The notes beneath the pieces were generated by a model. It made no database searches. It worked only from the letters and a program-made list of their open reading frames with translations, and had not been told where the DNA came from. Below, in pieces: positions 53,920 to 64,000 of a stretch of 64,000 bases of DNA (position 1 is the stretch's first letter; each line of letters starts with the position of its first letter). Source of the DNA: Phaeosaccion multiseriatum (lineage: Eukaryota; Ochrophyta, other classes); assembly GCA_965112735.1 (NCBI GenBank), contig OZ218959.1, forward strand, positions 2,604,001-2,668,000. Direction: 5' to 3'. Position numbers and translations under genes: made by a program.

Positions 53920-56776
53920 ATGGTACGCGTAGGAGGGTATCAATCAGCAGCAGCAGCAGGATCAGCGATGCAATACCCCGCGTTCGTTCTTCACCCCAAC
54001 TCTCTGCATACCCCACGAGCCGCTCCTGCTGCCCTCGCGGCTACACAAGCTTGGAGAGGCGCTTCGCGAGGACAAGGATCAGCTGAATCTACCGCAGTGC
54101 TAGGGCTCAATGGCTTGAGGCGGCCCGGGCGGCGGCGCGCTCGACCCTCATGTGGCATCGAAGGTCAGGCTCAGCTGCAACATGGGCACCGGCAAACCTC
54201 GCCTCGTCTTCATTCGCGGATGCACTCTGGAAGCGGCCACACCGGAAAGGAACTGTCTCCTAAAGCTCTTCTTCGTCTCATAGGTACTTGTCCGACTTTG
54301 CTGGCTTTTTGCTTGCTCTCACCCTCTTCACGAGTTGGGCAAAAAGTATGGAAGAGGGGAGGCGTGTTTTCATTCAAGTTGTGGCAAGCGAACGACAAAG
54401 AGACCGTCGGGGAAGAGTCACACCGGTCCCTCATGACGGTTTCCTCTCATCCCTCAATCAGCCCCCCTCCTCCCCCACGCCCTCTCTCTACCTTAAAATC
54501 TCTACCAATGAAGGTGACACCCGCTCCAGGGGCAAGAAGGGCTCCTCCGTAAAGCCATCCTTATACCTGCGGGCCATGAGAGACATGACCGCGCAAGAGA
54601 GATGGGGTGATGTGCTGAGGAGCCTGGAGCTCTTGTTGCACTACCGAGGCCAGCCCCCTCGTGGTATGGAGCAGGGCCCGTACGTGGAGTGCCTAACGTT
54701 GGCCTTGAGAGCATGTGGGGAGCTTGGCAGGGCCGTCAGAGCTCAGTTCTTGTTGGACGAGCTGAGAGCAATTAGCAGGAAGGTGAGTGCGTGCGTGAGT
54801 GAGTGAGTGAGTGAGTGAGTGAGTGAGTGAGTGAAGGAGTGAATGGGTGATGAGCGTGACAGAAAGGGGGCGGACAGACAACCAGACGCAACGCCATGCC
54901 CTTTGTCAGGGGTAGGGGCTTCGAAACGGGAGACAGGGGGGGGATGGGCCTGGATGGGCCTTGCGTTTGTAGGACAAGATCGAAGAGAGGACAGTAGGGG
55001 GGGGGCGCAGGATGAATGAAGTTGGTGAAAGGGGTGCGCGAGTGCCCACCCCTGCTCCCCATCGTAGTTCTTCGCTTGCAATGCCTACAAGGTCCCTTCC
55101 TTCGGCCTTAGCCTCGCCTTCCCCCCCGCCTCTCTGCTCTTGCCCCTCCGGTTGGTCATCCGATCGTCGCTCAGTTGGGGTCTGGCCTGTCCCTGTCGCC
55201 GGACTGGTACAATGTGACTCTCCAGGCTTGCAGCAAAGCGGCCTGGATAACCAGCACCAGCACCAGCAGCACCAGCGCCAGCACGAATGACAGTGATGGC
55301 ATCATGTTCTTGGATGGCATCCTTAGTGATGGCGACGTTGGCAGTAGTACAGGTACCAGCAGTAGTAGTGCAGGCGGCATCAGCGGAGGCAGCAGCAGCA
55401 GCAGCAGCAGCCGCAGCAGCAGCAGCAGTAGCAGGCAAAGGGCGACGTGGGAAGGGATCGGAACCAAGGGACAATCAAGTCCTTACACCAATGGTTCTGG
55501 CAGGATGGCAGTAGATGCGAGAGGGCTGGGTAAAGGCAAGGACCCCGCCGCTGCTATGGGGGCCGTCGTGGACATCTTGGTGGGTGCAGGGGACGATGGG
55601 GGGGATTATGGAGTCCAAGGTCGCTGGGGCGGGGGGTAATGGGCGGTCGTTGGGGGCTTGGGGGGTGGGTGAGGCGAGGGAGGGAGGGAGGGTGCTCATC
55701 AAGATCATGTGTATGTCTGTATATGTGTGTATGTATGTATGTCTGTGTATGTATGTATACATGTATGCATGTACTCACTTCCTGCTCTACTCTCTGCTCT
55801 CTGCTCTGCTTGGTGTCAGGACTTGATGCGCTTTGACGGCGTGAAACCCTCCTTGTTAAGTTACCTCCACGCCTTGGAAGCGTGTATGCACTGCAGCTGC
55901 TCGCACACCGCACTACGCCTCGTCGGGGACATGGTGTGAGTGGAGGAAGGGAAGAAATGGGTGAAGGAGGAGAGAGACAATTAACGTCTGCCTGTCTGTT
56001 TGTTTGTCTGGATCTCCATCCTGACTGTCTGCGTGTATGTCTGTTTGATGTATGTGTATGCCTCTTGTCTCTCTCGCCGTGTGTGTGATGTGTGTGTATG
56101 TCTCTTGTGTCCGCCTCTGTCCTCGCGTCCTCACCTCCCCTTCCCCACCCCTCTCCTTCCTTCCTTCCGTCCGTCCGTTCGTCGATCCTCGTCAATCCCC
56201 GCTGCTCTCTCCTTCCTTTCACACACCTCCCATACCCGCACTTACCGCCGCCATGACATCACACACTCACTCAGTACCCTGGACAACATATACCCTGAGG
56301 AAGAGCACTACTCCAGGGCAATGATGGCGTGTGGCACGGGGGGGGACTTGCCCTCCGCCTTGACCCTGCTGGAAGAGATGCATCAGAAGGACGGGCGGGG
56401 GGAGGCAGGGGTAGGGCGTCGTGTCAATGTCGACATCAGTCTCGATTTCGATTTCGATGATGATGATGATGATGATGATGAGGGCGAGGGGCCGAATGCG
56501 AGAGCAATGAAAGAAGCCAAAGCCAAAACAAATGCCGTTTCATCGGTGGTTTCCGCCTCCACATCCGCCTCTACCTCTACCTCTGCCTCGGCCTCTGCCT
56601 CGGCGTTCAAGGCAGCACTGGTGGGGTGCTGTAGGGAGGGACAGGGGGAGGTGGCACTGGGGCTGATTGGGAGGATGGAGGAGTGTAATGAGGGCAGGGG
56701 TGTGTCAGGCCTCACTGCACACCACTACGACCTCGGTGAGTGGGTGAGGCACGGGTGCGTGTGTGTTCCTGTGTAT

Positions 56777-56812
<36 letters not shown>

Positions 56813-59800
56813 CGTGTGTGTATTATGTGTGGTTTTCTTCGGCGCTCCTTGTCGCACCCCGCATGCCCAGCTCCTCGTGTCTCATCTTGCTCTCTCTCTC
56901 ACACACACACACACACTCTCTCTCTCTCTTTCTCTTTCTCTCTCGCTCATTCTCTCTCTGTCCCCCTCTCTCTTTCTCTTTCTCTGTCCCCCTCTCTTTC
57001 TCTCTCGCTCTCTCTTTCTCCCTCTCGCTCGCTCACTCTCTTTCTCGTGTCTATCTCCCTCTCCCTGTCTCTGTCTTTCTCTCTCTTCTCTCACTGTCTC
57101 GCTCTCTCTCTCCCCCCCCCTCTCTCTCTCTCCTCTCTCTCCCTCTCTTCCCCCCCCCCCCGCCCCCTCTGTATGTATGTTGCATGCAACGTTCAGCAAT
57201 CGGGGCGTGTGGCCGCTCGAGAGCACCGGGGGCGTTGAAGTCCGCGATGGCCCTGCTCCGGCGCATGAAGGAGAGGGATCTCACGCCCACGCGGGACACG
57301 CACAGATTGGTACGAAGGGGGGGGTAGGTTGATACGTAGGGGGGTAAGAGAGGGGCGGACGGGACGAACGGCGGTGTTGTTGGAGGTGGAAGTTGTTGAT
57401 CCACATGGAATTGTTGATCCACAGACAGCCCCCCGCCTTTTCGTCCTACCGCCTCTCAGTTCCAACGCTTTCTCCGGTCTCTTCTTACTCCCTCTCTCTC
57501 CATCTCTCTGCCTCCCACTCTGCCTCTCTCTCCCCCTCCCTCTTGTCTCTCTCAATGCCCCTCTTTGTCCTTCTCTCTCTCAACCCTTCGCTCTGCCCCC
57601 CTCTGTGTGCCGATGTGCCCCCTCTGCCATGGACAGGTCCTCTACGCGAGCATGTATGCTTCTGACGAAGACGAGGACGAGAGGGAGAAGGTTGCGGACC
57701 TCGCGCTCTCCCTCATGGAGGAGGCCCCCTGCCTGGATGTCGAGGCGTACAGCAGAGTGTGAGTTTGAGTTTGCAGTCATCTCATCTCATGCACAGCCCA
57801 CCATACGCATAGACCCCTGATGTGCCCTCTCCATGACCTCCGTGTGTGATGACTTACTGACATACTGACAACATGCTCACATACTCACTAAACCTACAGT
57901 CTGCTGGCGCTGAGTAAGGCAAGAGGCTCGGCGGCTCGAGTAAGGGACAGCGACACGGTGTTCGCGCACATGAAGAGTCACGGGGTGGCGAAGAACACGA
58001 GATGCTTCGGACTCGCCATGGCCACCGCGAGGATGGCCAACAAACTTGACCTCATCTGGCGTCTATATCGGGACATGCAGGAGGAGGAGGGGAAGGAGAA
58101 GCAGCAGGAAAAGGGGGAGGGGAAGGAGCGGAAGGGGGAGGGGAAGCAGCAGCGGCAGCAAGGAGAGGAGGAGAGGGTGCAACCAACAGGCTTGATGATG
58201 GTACGTAACGGCAAGTGAATGCCCATCGTGCTGGAGCGGTCCGAATAGGAATGTGGAGGGAGGGAGGGGGGGAGGGAGGAAGGATAAGAGGCTAACAGGG
58301 GAGGGAGGCAGGCAGGCAGGCAGCCTGGACTTCCCCTGCATCCACCCGAGGCCCAAGGTCTACCGCTGATAACATGGTCTCTCTCGCTCTCTCTCCCTCT
58401 CTGCCTCTCTCCATCTCTCTCTTTCTCCCTCTGTCGGTCCTCTTGTGACCGGCCCCTCGCCTCGCCTCGCTTTGCCCCATGTCTATCCGCCATCACCACT
58501 GGCGACGGACGACGTCCACGGATTGTTTTCAATTCAATTGGCGATGACCGACGGACGCGGTTAACCTTGGAATGTATGCAAACGTGAATGTACAACACGT
58601 GAATGTGACTGCATGCACAACAACGACAGGACGCCCATGTGATCGACTCTCTCATGTACGTGTGTGGCGTAAGAGGCGACTTAAAGACGGCCAAAGAGAT
58701 ACGAAACAGGGCCATTGAACAAGGGGTGGGCATGACGCCTCTGGGGCTCAAGACGCTCGTGATATTGCATAGGAAGAAGGGACACTCCAAGAAGGCGTTG
58801 AAGTTTTTCAAGAGGGTGAGTGAAGTGGTCACACTGAGGGAGGGAGGGAGGGAGGGAGGGAGGGAGGGACGGAGCATCGCTCTATTGCTCCCGCGTGTGT
58901 CGTGGCCTCATACTACTCACCCCATCCATATTCCTTCTGACTCCCTTGCTCACTCACGCACCCACCCACCCACCTGACACTTGTTTTCTCACTCGCCTTT
59001 CTCTCGGGCACATCATGTGTCCCTTCCTCCTCCTCCTTCTCCTTCTCCTCCTTCTTCTCCTCCTCTTCCTCCTCCCCGCCCTCCTCCTCCTCCTCCTCTT
59101 CGAAACAGATGTGCTCCCTATCCATGCCCACCGACACTGTCCTCTGCAACGTGGCCCTCGCCGCAGCGGGGGACATCAAGAGACCGGACAGGGGCACACG
59201 TATTCTCCAACACATGCGCCGTCGTGGGGTGGAAATGGACAGAGTCTCGTACAACAGTGCAATGAGGGTATTGGCCCGAGGGGGCGACGAGGAAATTGCT
59301 CAGGTCAAGGCCCTCCTGGGGGAGATGAAAGCGAAGGTAGGTGGGTGCGGGAGGATGTAAGGGCGTGAGGGTGTGGGGGGTGGAAGGGAGAACGAGTAGG
59401 TGAGGGTGGTACCAAGAGGTGAGGGGGTGGAAGGGATAACAAGTTTGTGTGCATTCTATGGTGTGGGGGGGGCCTTTAGAGGGAGGGAGGGAGGGAGGGA
59501 AGAGGAGAGGCATACTTTTGGTCTGGTCTTATTAAGTGTAGCAAGAGGAAGAGAGGTCTCTCCAGAGTTTGGAGGATGTTTCCCGTTCTCCCTCCTTTCC
59601 TCCCTCTCTCTCTCCCTCTCCCCCTCTTTCTCTCTACGTCTGACCCCTCCTCCCACACTCACTCCAATACACGTACACGGTTCTGTTTGGCGTATGGCTT
59701 GGACTTGGGCTACACTTCTCCTCCCCCGTCCCAGGGTCTGGAGGAAGACGACTTCACTTACCTTGCCCTCATTGAGGCCACTCGAGGCCCTGGTAGGAGT

Positions 59801-61016
59801 GTCAAGGCGTGGTCTATTCTTTCACAGATGCGCAGCCAAAGCCGCAACAAAGCTACAAGTACAAGTACAGGTGCAAGTGCAACTACAGGTCCGCCTCCAA
59901 GCACCACCGCCGCCGTCACCAGGCCTGGCTCAGCAGTTGGTGGTACAACAGCAGTTGGTGATACAGCACCGCATGATGGGGCAGGGGCGGCTGCTGCCCC
60001 TCCTGCCAAGAAGTGTATTGCCTCCTTCCCCGCTTACTTTGCGGTGCTGCGCATCTGTCTGGAGGAGGCGAATGGAGACGTTGCCCTACGGGTCATGGAC
60101 GCGCTACTCTCAGAGGTGCGTGTGCGTGGGTGCGTGAGTGCGTGCGTGTGAGTGTGGATGCGTGCGTGTGGGTGTGGGTGGGTGTTGGTGTGTGCGTGCG
60201 GAGGAAAGGGTTTTTTGCTTGCTTGCTCTTACCACCAACTGTACTGTTGCTGCTGCTTCTCCCCCTGCCTGCCGCTGCTACTAAATGCTCATGCTAATTA
60301 ATTGTTCTCTGTCTTGCATCCGCGAACAAACCCACTGCCTACCCGGCTGCAGGGAACCGACCCTCCCCAAGAGGCCTATGACATGACCATCAAGACGCTG
60401 AGCAAGGCGGGGAGGTGGGAGGAGGCAAAGGCTCTTCACGTCAACCACACCAAGCTCTTCCAACAGCATGGTACTCGGCCTGAGGTGGAGAATAGCACTG
60501 ATGAGAGCGCTCAGGAGAGGAAGGAGGACAGCACTCAGGCCAAGCTCGAGGCCAGCCCTGAGACTCTGACCAGGCACCCTAAGATGAAGGATGGGTATCA
60601 GGCTCCTCAGGCTCAGGTGCAGGCTCATCAGCAGGCGGGCACACAGACTCAGGCGAAGAAGATGGAGCTTAGCACTCACACGCGGAGCACCCCTCCACAC
60701 CAGCAGCGGCAGCAACAACGGCAGGGCCAGCAGCAGGGCCAGCAGGAGGACCAGCAGCTGCAGCGGCGGCGGCTCGACGGTTACGTTTTGCTCCTGAAAC
60801 AGGCAGCGGGGTCCAGGGACGCGCTGCGGCTGCTCGGCGACATGAGGGAGCATGGAGGGGTGGAGCCGGATGCGCTGTGCATCAACATTGCGCTCTCCAA
60901 GTGTGTGGCGGATCGGGCCCATGTGAGTGTGGTTGGGAGTGATTGGCGGGTGGTCGGTGCTCGTTGGGGAGGAGAGGTGTGGGCGCGGAGATTGGTTTCT
61001 GTGCACTGAGCATGTT

Positions 61017-61062
<46 letters not shown>

Positions 61063-62199
61063 CTCTCTCCCTCTGCCTCTCCCTCGCTGGCTCGGGTCAT
61101 GCGTACTTGTGTGTCCCCCCGGTCGGGGACTCCCCTTTCCACACACATATACACACACTAACACGCACACACACACACACAGTACAAAATGCAGAAGTTG
61201 TACAGCGGCATGAAGCACCGAGGCGTCTCCCCCACGAGCGAGACATTCAGCAACATGATCTACAGCGCCTGTCTACAGCACAAGCTCGAAGAGGCACTGG
61301 CCTACCTCACTCAGGCCCGGCAAGAGCACGGTCTGAGGCTTGATTACTTCGCGTACGCGCCCTTGGCTAGGGGTCTGTCCAAGACGAGGCGGTTTCAAGA
61401 GTGTGCGGATCTCATTCCCCGTATGCTTGAGGACGAGTGTGATTTGTATCACGATACGTGTACGCAGTTGCTGCAGGCGGCGGGGAGGTGAGAAGAGGGG
61501 GTGGGGGTGGGGGTGGGAGGGAAGGAGGGAGGAAGGGAGGGAGAAGGGAGGGAGGGAGGGAGAAGGGCGGTTGGAGAGATACAGGAGATGACAGAGAGGG
61601 CACATCTAACAGGATGGATTTGCGCGCTCGCACTCAACTGAAAACTATTCTTCGCCATCACTCACGCGCACACACACACATACATTCTCACAAACGTACA
61701 CGCACACACACATACACACGCGTACACGCAGGGTGGGTGCTGGGGGCAGCGCCATGGCCCTCTATCGACGCTACCAAAGTATCACCAACAGCAACAGCAG
61801 CCGCAAGCATACGGACATGAGGGGCAAGCAGGGCAGGAGGAATATGGGCAAGAAGCAGGAGCCCATGCGGTCCAAACTGTACCTCTTCACGGTCATGGCA
61901 GCGCGAAAAAGCGCAATGTGGAAGGAAGTGCTCGAAGTGGAACAGGCTTGTCGCACGCGGGAGTGGGCCGCGGAGAGGGCAAGGCAGAAGCAGGAGGAGG
62001 GGCAGGGGGGGGAGGGGGGGGGGGTGTGGGAGTGGCCCGTGGGCGGAGGTGGTATGAACGGACCGGCGGCTTTGGACATGAGACAGGCATGTATGGACGC
62101 TCATCTTGAGGTAAGAGGGAGGGAGGAGAGGGGGAGACAAGGGCGACAGGAGGAGAGATCAAAAGAAGACAGCCAGAGTTGTCTTTCCCTTGTTTCTTC

Positions 62200-62231
<32 letters not shown>

Positions 62232-62471
62232 CTTCTTCTTCTTCTTCTTCCTTCTTCTTCTTCTTCTTCTTAAATGCGGTGCCCTGCTTTGCTTCCTCTT
62301 CCCCCTTACCTTACACCCCAGCTTGGAAATCTCGAGGAGCATCGACGCATCAAGGCCGAGCTCACCGCCATCCGACGGCGCCAACAGATGATGAAGGAGG
62401 CACGAGCACAGCAGGTCAAGGAGGAGGCCAGAATAGGGCGGGCGAAGGAAGAGGCACAGAAGGCTAGATAG
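53920..62471 (+). CDS. Pentatricopeptide repeat (PPR) protein, 16 exons
   Basis: Exons 53920-54283, 54514-54782, 55068-55091, 55175-55579, 55820-55935, 56275-56735, 57197-57309, 57637-57758, 57900-58200, 58630-58815, 59109-59336, 59735-60115, 60353-60922, 61183-61487, 61732-62110, 62322-62471; 4374 nt, 1457 residues, all phases agree. The N-terminus (from Met1 or Met17) is Ala/Arg/Ser-rich and acid-poor, like an organelle transit peptide. Helical hairpin repeats of PPR type follow: YVECLTLALRACGELGRAVR, DWYNVTLQACSKA, PSLLSYLHALEACMH, EEHYSRAMMACGTGGDLPSA, DSLMYVCGVRGDLKTAKEI, VSYNSAMRVLARGGDEEIAQ, AYDMTIKTLSKAGRWEEAKA, TSETFSNMIYSACLQHKLEE. PPR proteins bind organellar RNA and steer its processing or translation. 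The C-terminus is a basic, Glu/Arg-rich helix. Low-complexity inserts occur between repeats, including the dispersed motif in exon 12. Confidence 0.85.
54785..54833. repeat. (GTGA)n starting at a 5' splice site
   Basis: PPR gene intron 2 begins gtgagtgcgtgcgtgagtga and continues as gtga units. Confidence 0.9.
56890..57160. repeat. CT-rich low-complexity tract in PPR intron 6
   Basis: cacaca then tctctc/ctttct with C runs, pyrimidine on the sense strand, upstream of the acceptor at 57196. The same intron begins with GT-rich repeats at 56757-56815. Confidence 0.85.
59936..59966 (-). repeat. Dispersed motif, tandem pair (coding, PPR exon 12)
   Basis: gttggtggtacaa at 59936-59948 followed by the exact gttggtgatacag at 59954-59966, 18 bases apart. 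Translation VGGTTAVGDTA. Confidence 0.85.
61016..61060. repeat. (CT)n in PPR intron 13
   Basis: About 20 CT units. The same intron ends with a (CA)n tract at 61151-61180 directly before the acceptor. Confidence 0.9.
61779..61789 (+). repeat. Dispersed motif, partial core (coding, PPR exon 15)
   Basis: gtatcaccaac followed by agcaacagcagc; translation QSITNSNSS. Confidence 0.65.
62196..62270. repeat. (CTT)n in the last PPR intron
   Basis: About 24 CTT units before the acceptor at 62321; pyrimidine on the sense strand. Confidence 0.9.
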
Positions 62472-62475
62472 ACAA

Positions 62476-62608
62476 GGGAGGAGGAGGAGGAGGAGGAGGA
62501 GGAGGAGGAGGAGGAGGAGGAGGAGGAGGAGGAGGAGGAGGAGGAAGAAGAAGAAGAAGAAGAAGGAAGAGGAGGAGGAGGAGGAGGAGGAGGAGGAGGA
62601 GGAGGTTG
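62476..62608. repeat. (GGA)/(GAA)n in the PPR 3' region
   Basis: Starts five bases after the stop codon. Purine on the sense strand, unlike the intronic tracts. Confidence 0.9.
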
Positions 62609-63160
62609 AGGAGGGAGTGGGTGGAGCGGGAGAAGAGAGACACGTACGCACGCACGCACGCACACACCCGTCGATCTCCGCATCTCCCTGCTACACGTCT
62701 TGTATGGCGGCACTGCAGCCCCCCCCCTCTAATTTTTTCCCCAATAATACATGTATATTATTATGAGTTCGTTGGTGAAAAGATCAATCAACCCTTCGCT
62801 ACACACTTACTTCCGCGGCAAGGAGTGGGGTGGGAGGAAATAAACGTGTACTTGGCCCCCATCTCACAGGATCACACCCTTTACCTTTCTTTACCTCTTC
62901 GCCCCCCCCTCCCCATCCCCACTACAAGACACAAACCAATCCTTGGGTCTTCATCCCTCTTGAACGACTCTTCCCTCTGCGTGTGTGTACAGTTCAGCAG
63001 GCACACATCGAACTCTCCTCTCTCTCTCTCTCTCTCTCTGTGTGTACAGACGTGCACAAAAAAGACCAGGTAAATTGCCTACTCCCCTCTCTACGTGTAC
63101 ATAAGTACACAAAAAGGCCAGAGTGGATTGCCTCTCCACTTTGTGTGTGTACTGTGTAAG

Positions 63161-63292
63161 CCCACATAAACCCCTGTTAATGTCCCTCTGCTGCCCACAC
63201 AAACCCCTGTTAATGTCCCTCTGCTGCCCACACAAACCCCTGTTAATGTCCCTCTGCTGCCCACACAAACCCCTGTTAATGTCCCTCTGCTG
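63161..63292. repeat. 33-base tandem repeat, four copies
   Basis: Unit cccacacaaacccctgttaa plus tgtccctctgctg. The copies are nearly identical, the first differing by cataaa. A looser repeat of about 60 bases built on gtgtaca...cacaaaaa and ggattgcct precedes it at 63040-63150. Confidence 0.9.
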
Positions 63293-63828
63293 CCCGCCTG
63301 CTGGACCTCGAGCCGCGTTCCCCTCTCCCCTCTCGCGCCCTTCTCTACTTCCAGCGCTTCCAATCTCCTCCCCTACTAAGTCAATAAGTAGTTCCTGACC
63401 GACTCCTCTGGGGCTGTGGACACTTGCTGCCGCCGCCTCCGACCCGCAGATGCCTTGGACTCAGGAATCGATGGAAGCGCCCCATACTGACGAGTGACTG
63501 TGAGCAGAGCCACCCCGGATGCTCAAGCGGAGCCAGGCTCGCACGCACACACGCACGCACGCACGTACGCACACGCACGCACGCACGCACTTGGCGCAGC
63601 GCAAGCAACGTAGCATCGGTAGCGGATCAGATTCTGACAGCGCCGCCGCTATTGGAGTCTTTAGTAGAGAGAGAGAGAGTGCTTGGACAGAAGTGCAGTA
63701 GACCGAGGGAGCGAGGTTCAGGGCAGAGCAGCGCAGAGCTCTGACAAAGTGGCTCCTGTATGCGCGTGTGACCTTATAAGGACACGAAACCCTTCCTCAT
63801 CGAATAGTGTTTGATACACACACAAACA

Positions 63829-63835
63829 ACACACA

Positions 63836-63897
<62 letters not shown>
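63829..63897. repeat. (CA)n joined to (GA)n
   Basis: About 12 CA units followed by about 22 GA units near the right edge of the window. Confidence 0.9.
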
Positions 63898-63900
<3 letters not shown>

Positions 63901-64000
63901 TGTAGGAAAGGGAAACAACTTCTCATCGTAAATGTATGTAGCACTTCTGATGTGACCGACAATGGTAGAGGAGCTGCCGCCCAGTCACACCAAACGCTGT

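Larger units (their letters stand above)
62472..64000. other. Downstream intergenic region
   Basis: Follows the PPR stop. Holds a (GGA)/(GAA)n tract at 62476-62608, an AATAAA at about 62840 as a candidate polyadenylation signal, a 33-base tandem repeat at 63161-63292, (GCAC)n near 63542-63590 and CA/GA repeats at 63829-63897. Frames here are short and repeat-driven. No gene can be supported. Confidence 0.55.

Overview
The window is eukaryotic nuclear DNA from a GC-rich, intron-dense genome. Genes carry canonical GT-AG introns, most of them packed with simple repeats. An axonemal inner-arm dynein intermediate chain gene means the organism builds a motile flagellum. The pentatricopeptide protein, the TTAGGG-type internal repeat and the mix of EB1, NEMP and OCA-type phosphatase genes fit a flagellated protist or alga. 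A stramenopile is my best guess, but it is an inference and not proven here.

Layout, left to right: a minus-strand gene cut by the left edge (1-389); a 21-exon membrane protein with RTX, Thr-rich stalk, FG-GAP and TRP/Pkd2-like parts (631-11730, +); a PFA-DSP/OCA-type pseudophosphatase (12104-13886, -); an EB1-like microtubule plus-end protein (14048-16862, +); a NEMP-like nuclear envelope protein (17403-20573, -); a low-complexity protein with a Cys/His ribbon (21514-25388, +); the WDR63/DNAI3 dynein chain (27639-34893, +); an acyl-protein thioesterase-like serine hydrolase (35180-37305, -); a repeat-derived island with transposon traces (37306-40377); a 3027-residue kinesin (40378-53575, -); and a 16-exon PPR protein (53920-62471, +). 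I rebuilt the exons by reading splice sites and checking phase. The main models close in frame; a few boundaries are weaker and are flagged.

Genes mostly alternate strand, giving head-to-head pairs with short shared upstream regions (13887-14047, 20574-21513, 53576-53919) and tail-to-tail pairs. Kinesin, EB1-like protein and dynein chain are all microtubule proteins, but nothing shows they form a regulated cluster.

The most unusual signal is a short dispersed motif with core CTGTATCACCAAC. It occurs in both orientations in introns, intergenic DNA and coding exons of at least five genes, where it is translated as LVIQQQ, VGDTA or AVSPTA according to frame. Eight exact 13-base cores and about ten near copies occur in 64 kb. 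Other notable signals are introns whose ends are complementary GT and CA repeats, FG-GAP repeats each split by an intron in the calcium loop, and a family of GGCGCCAGCCGG-cored fold-back elements.
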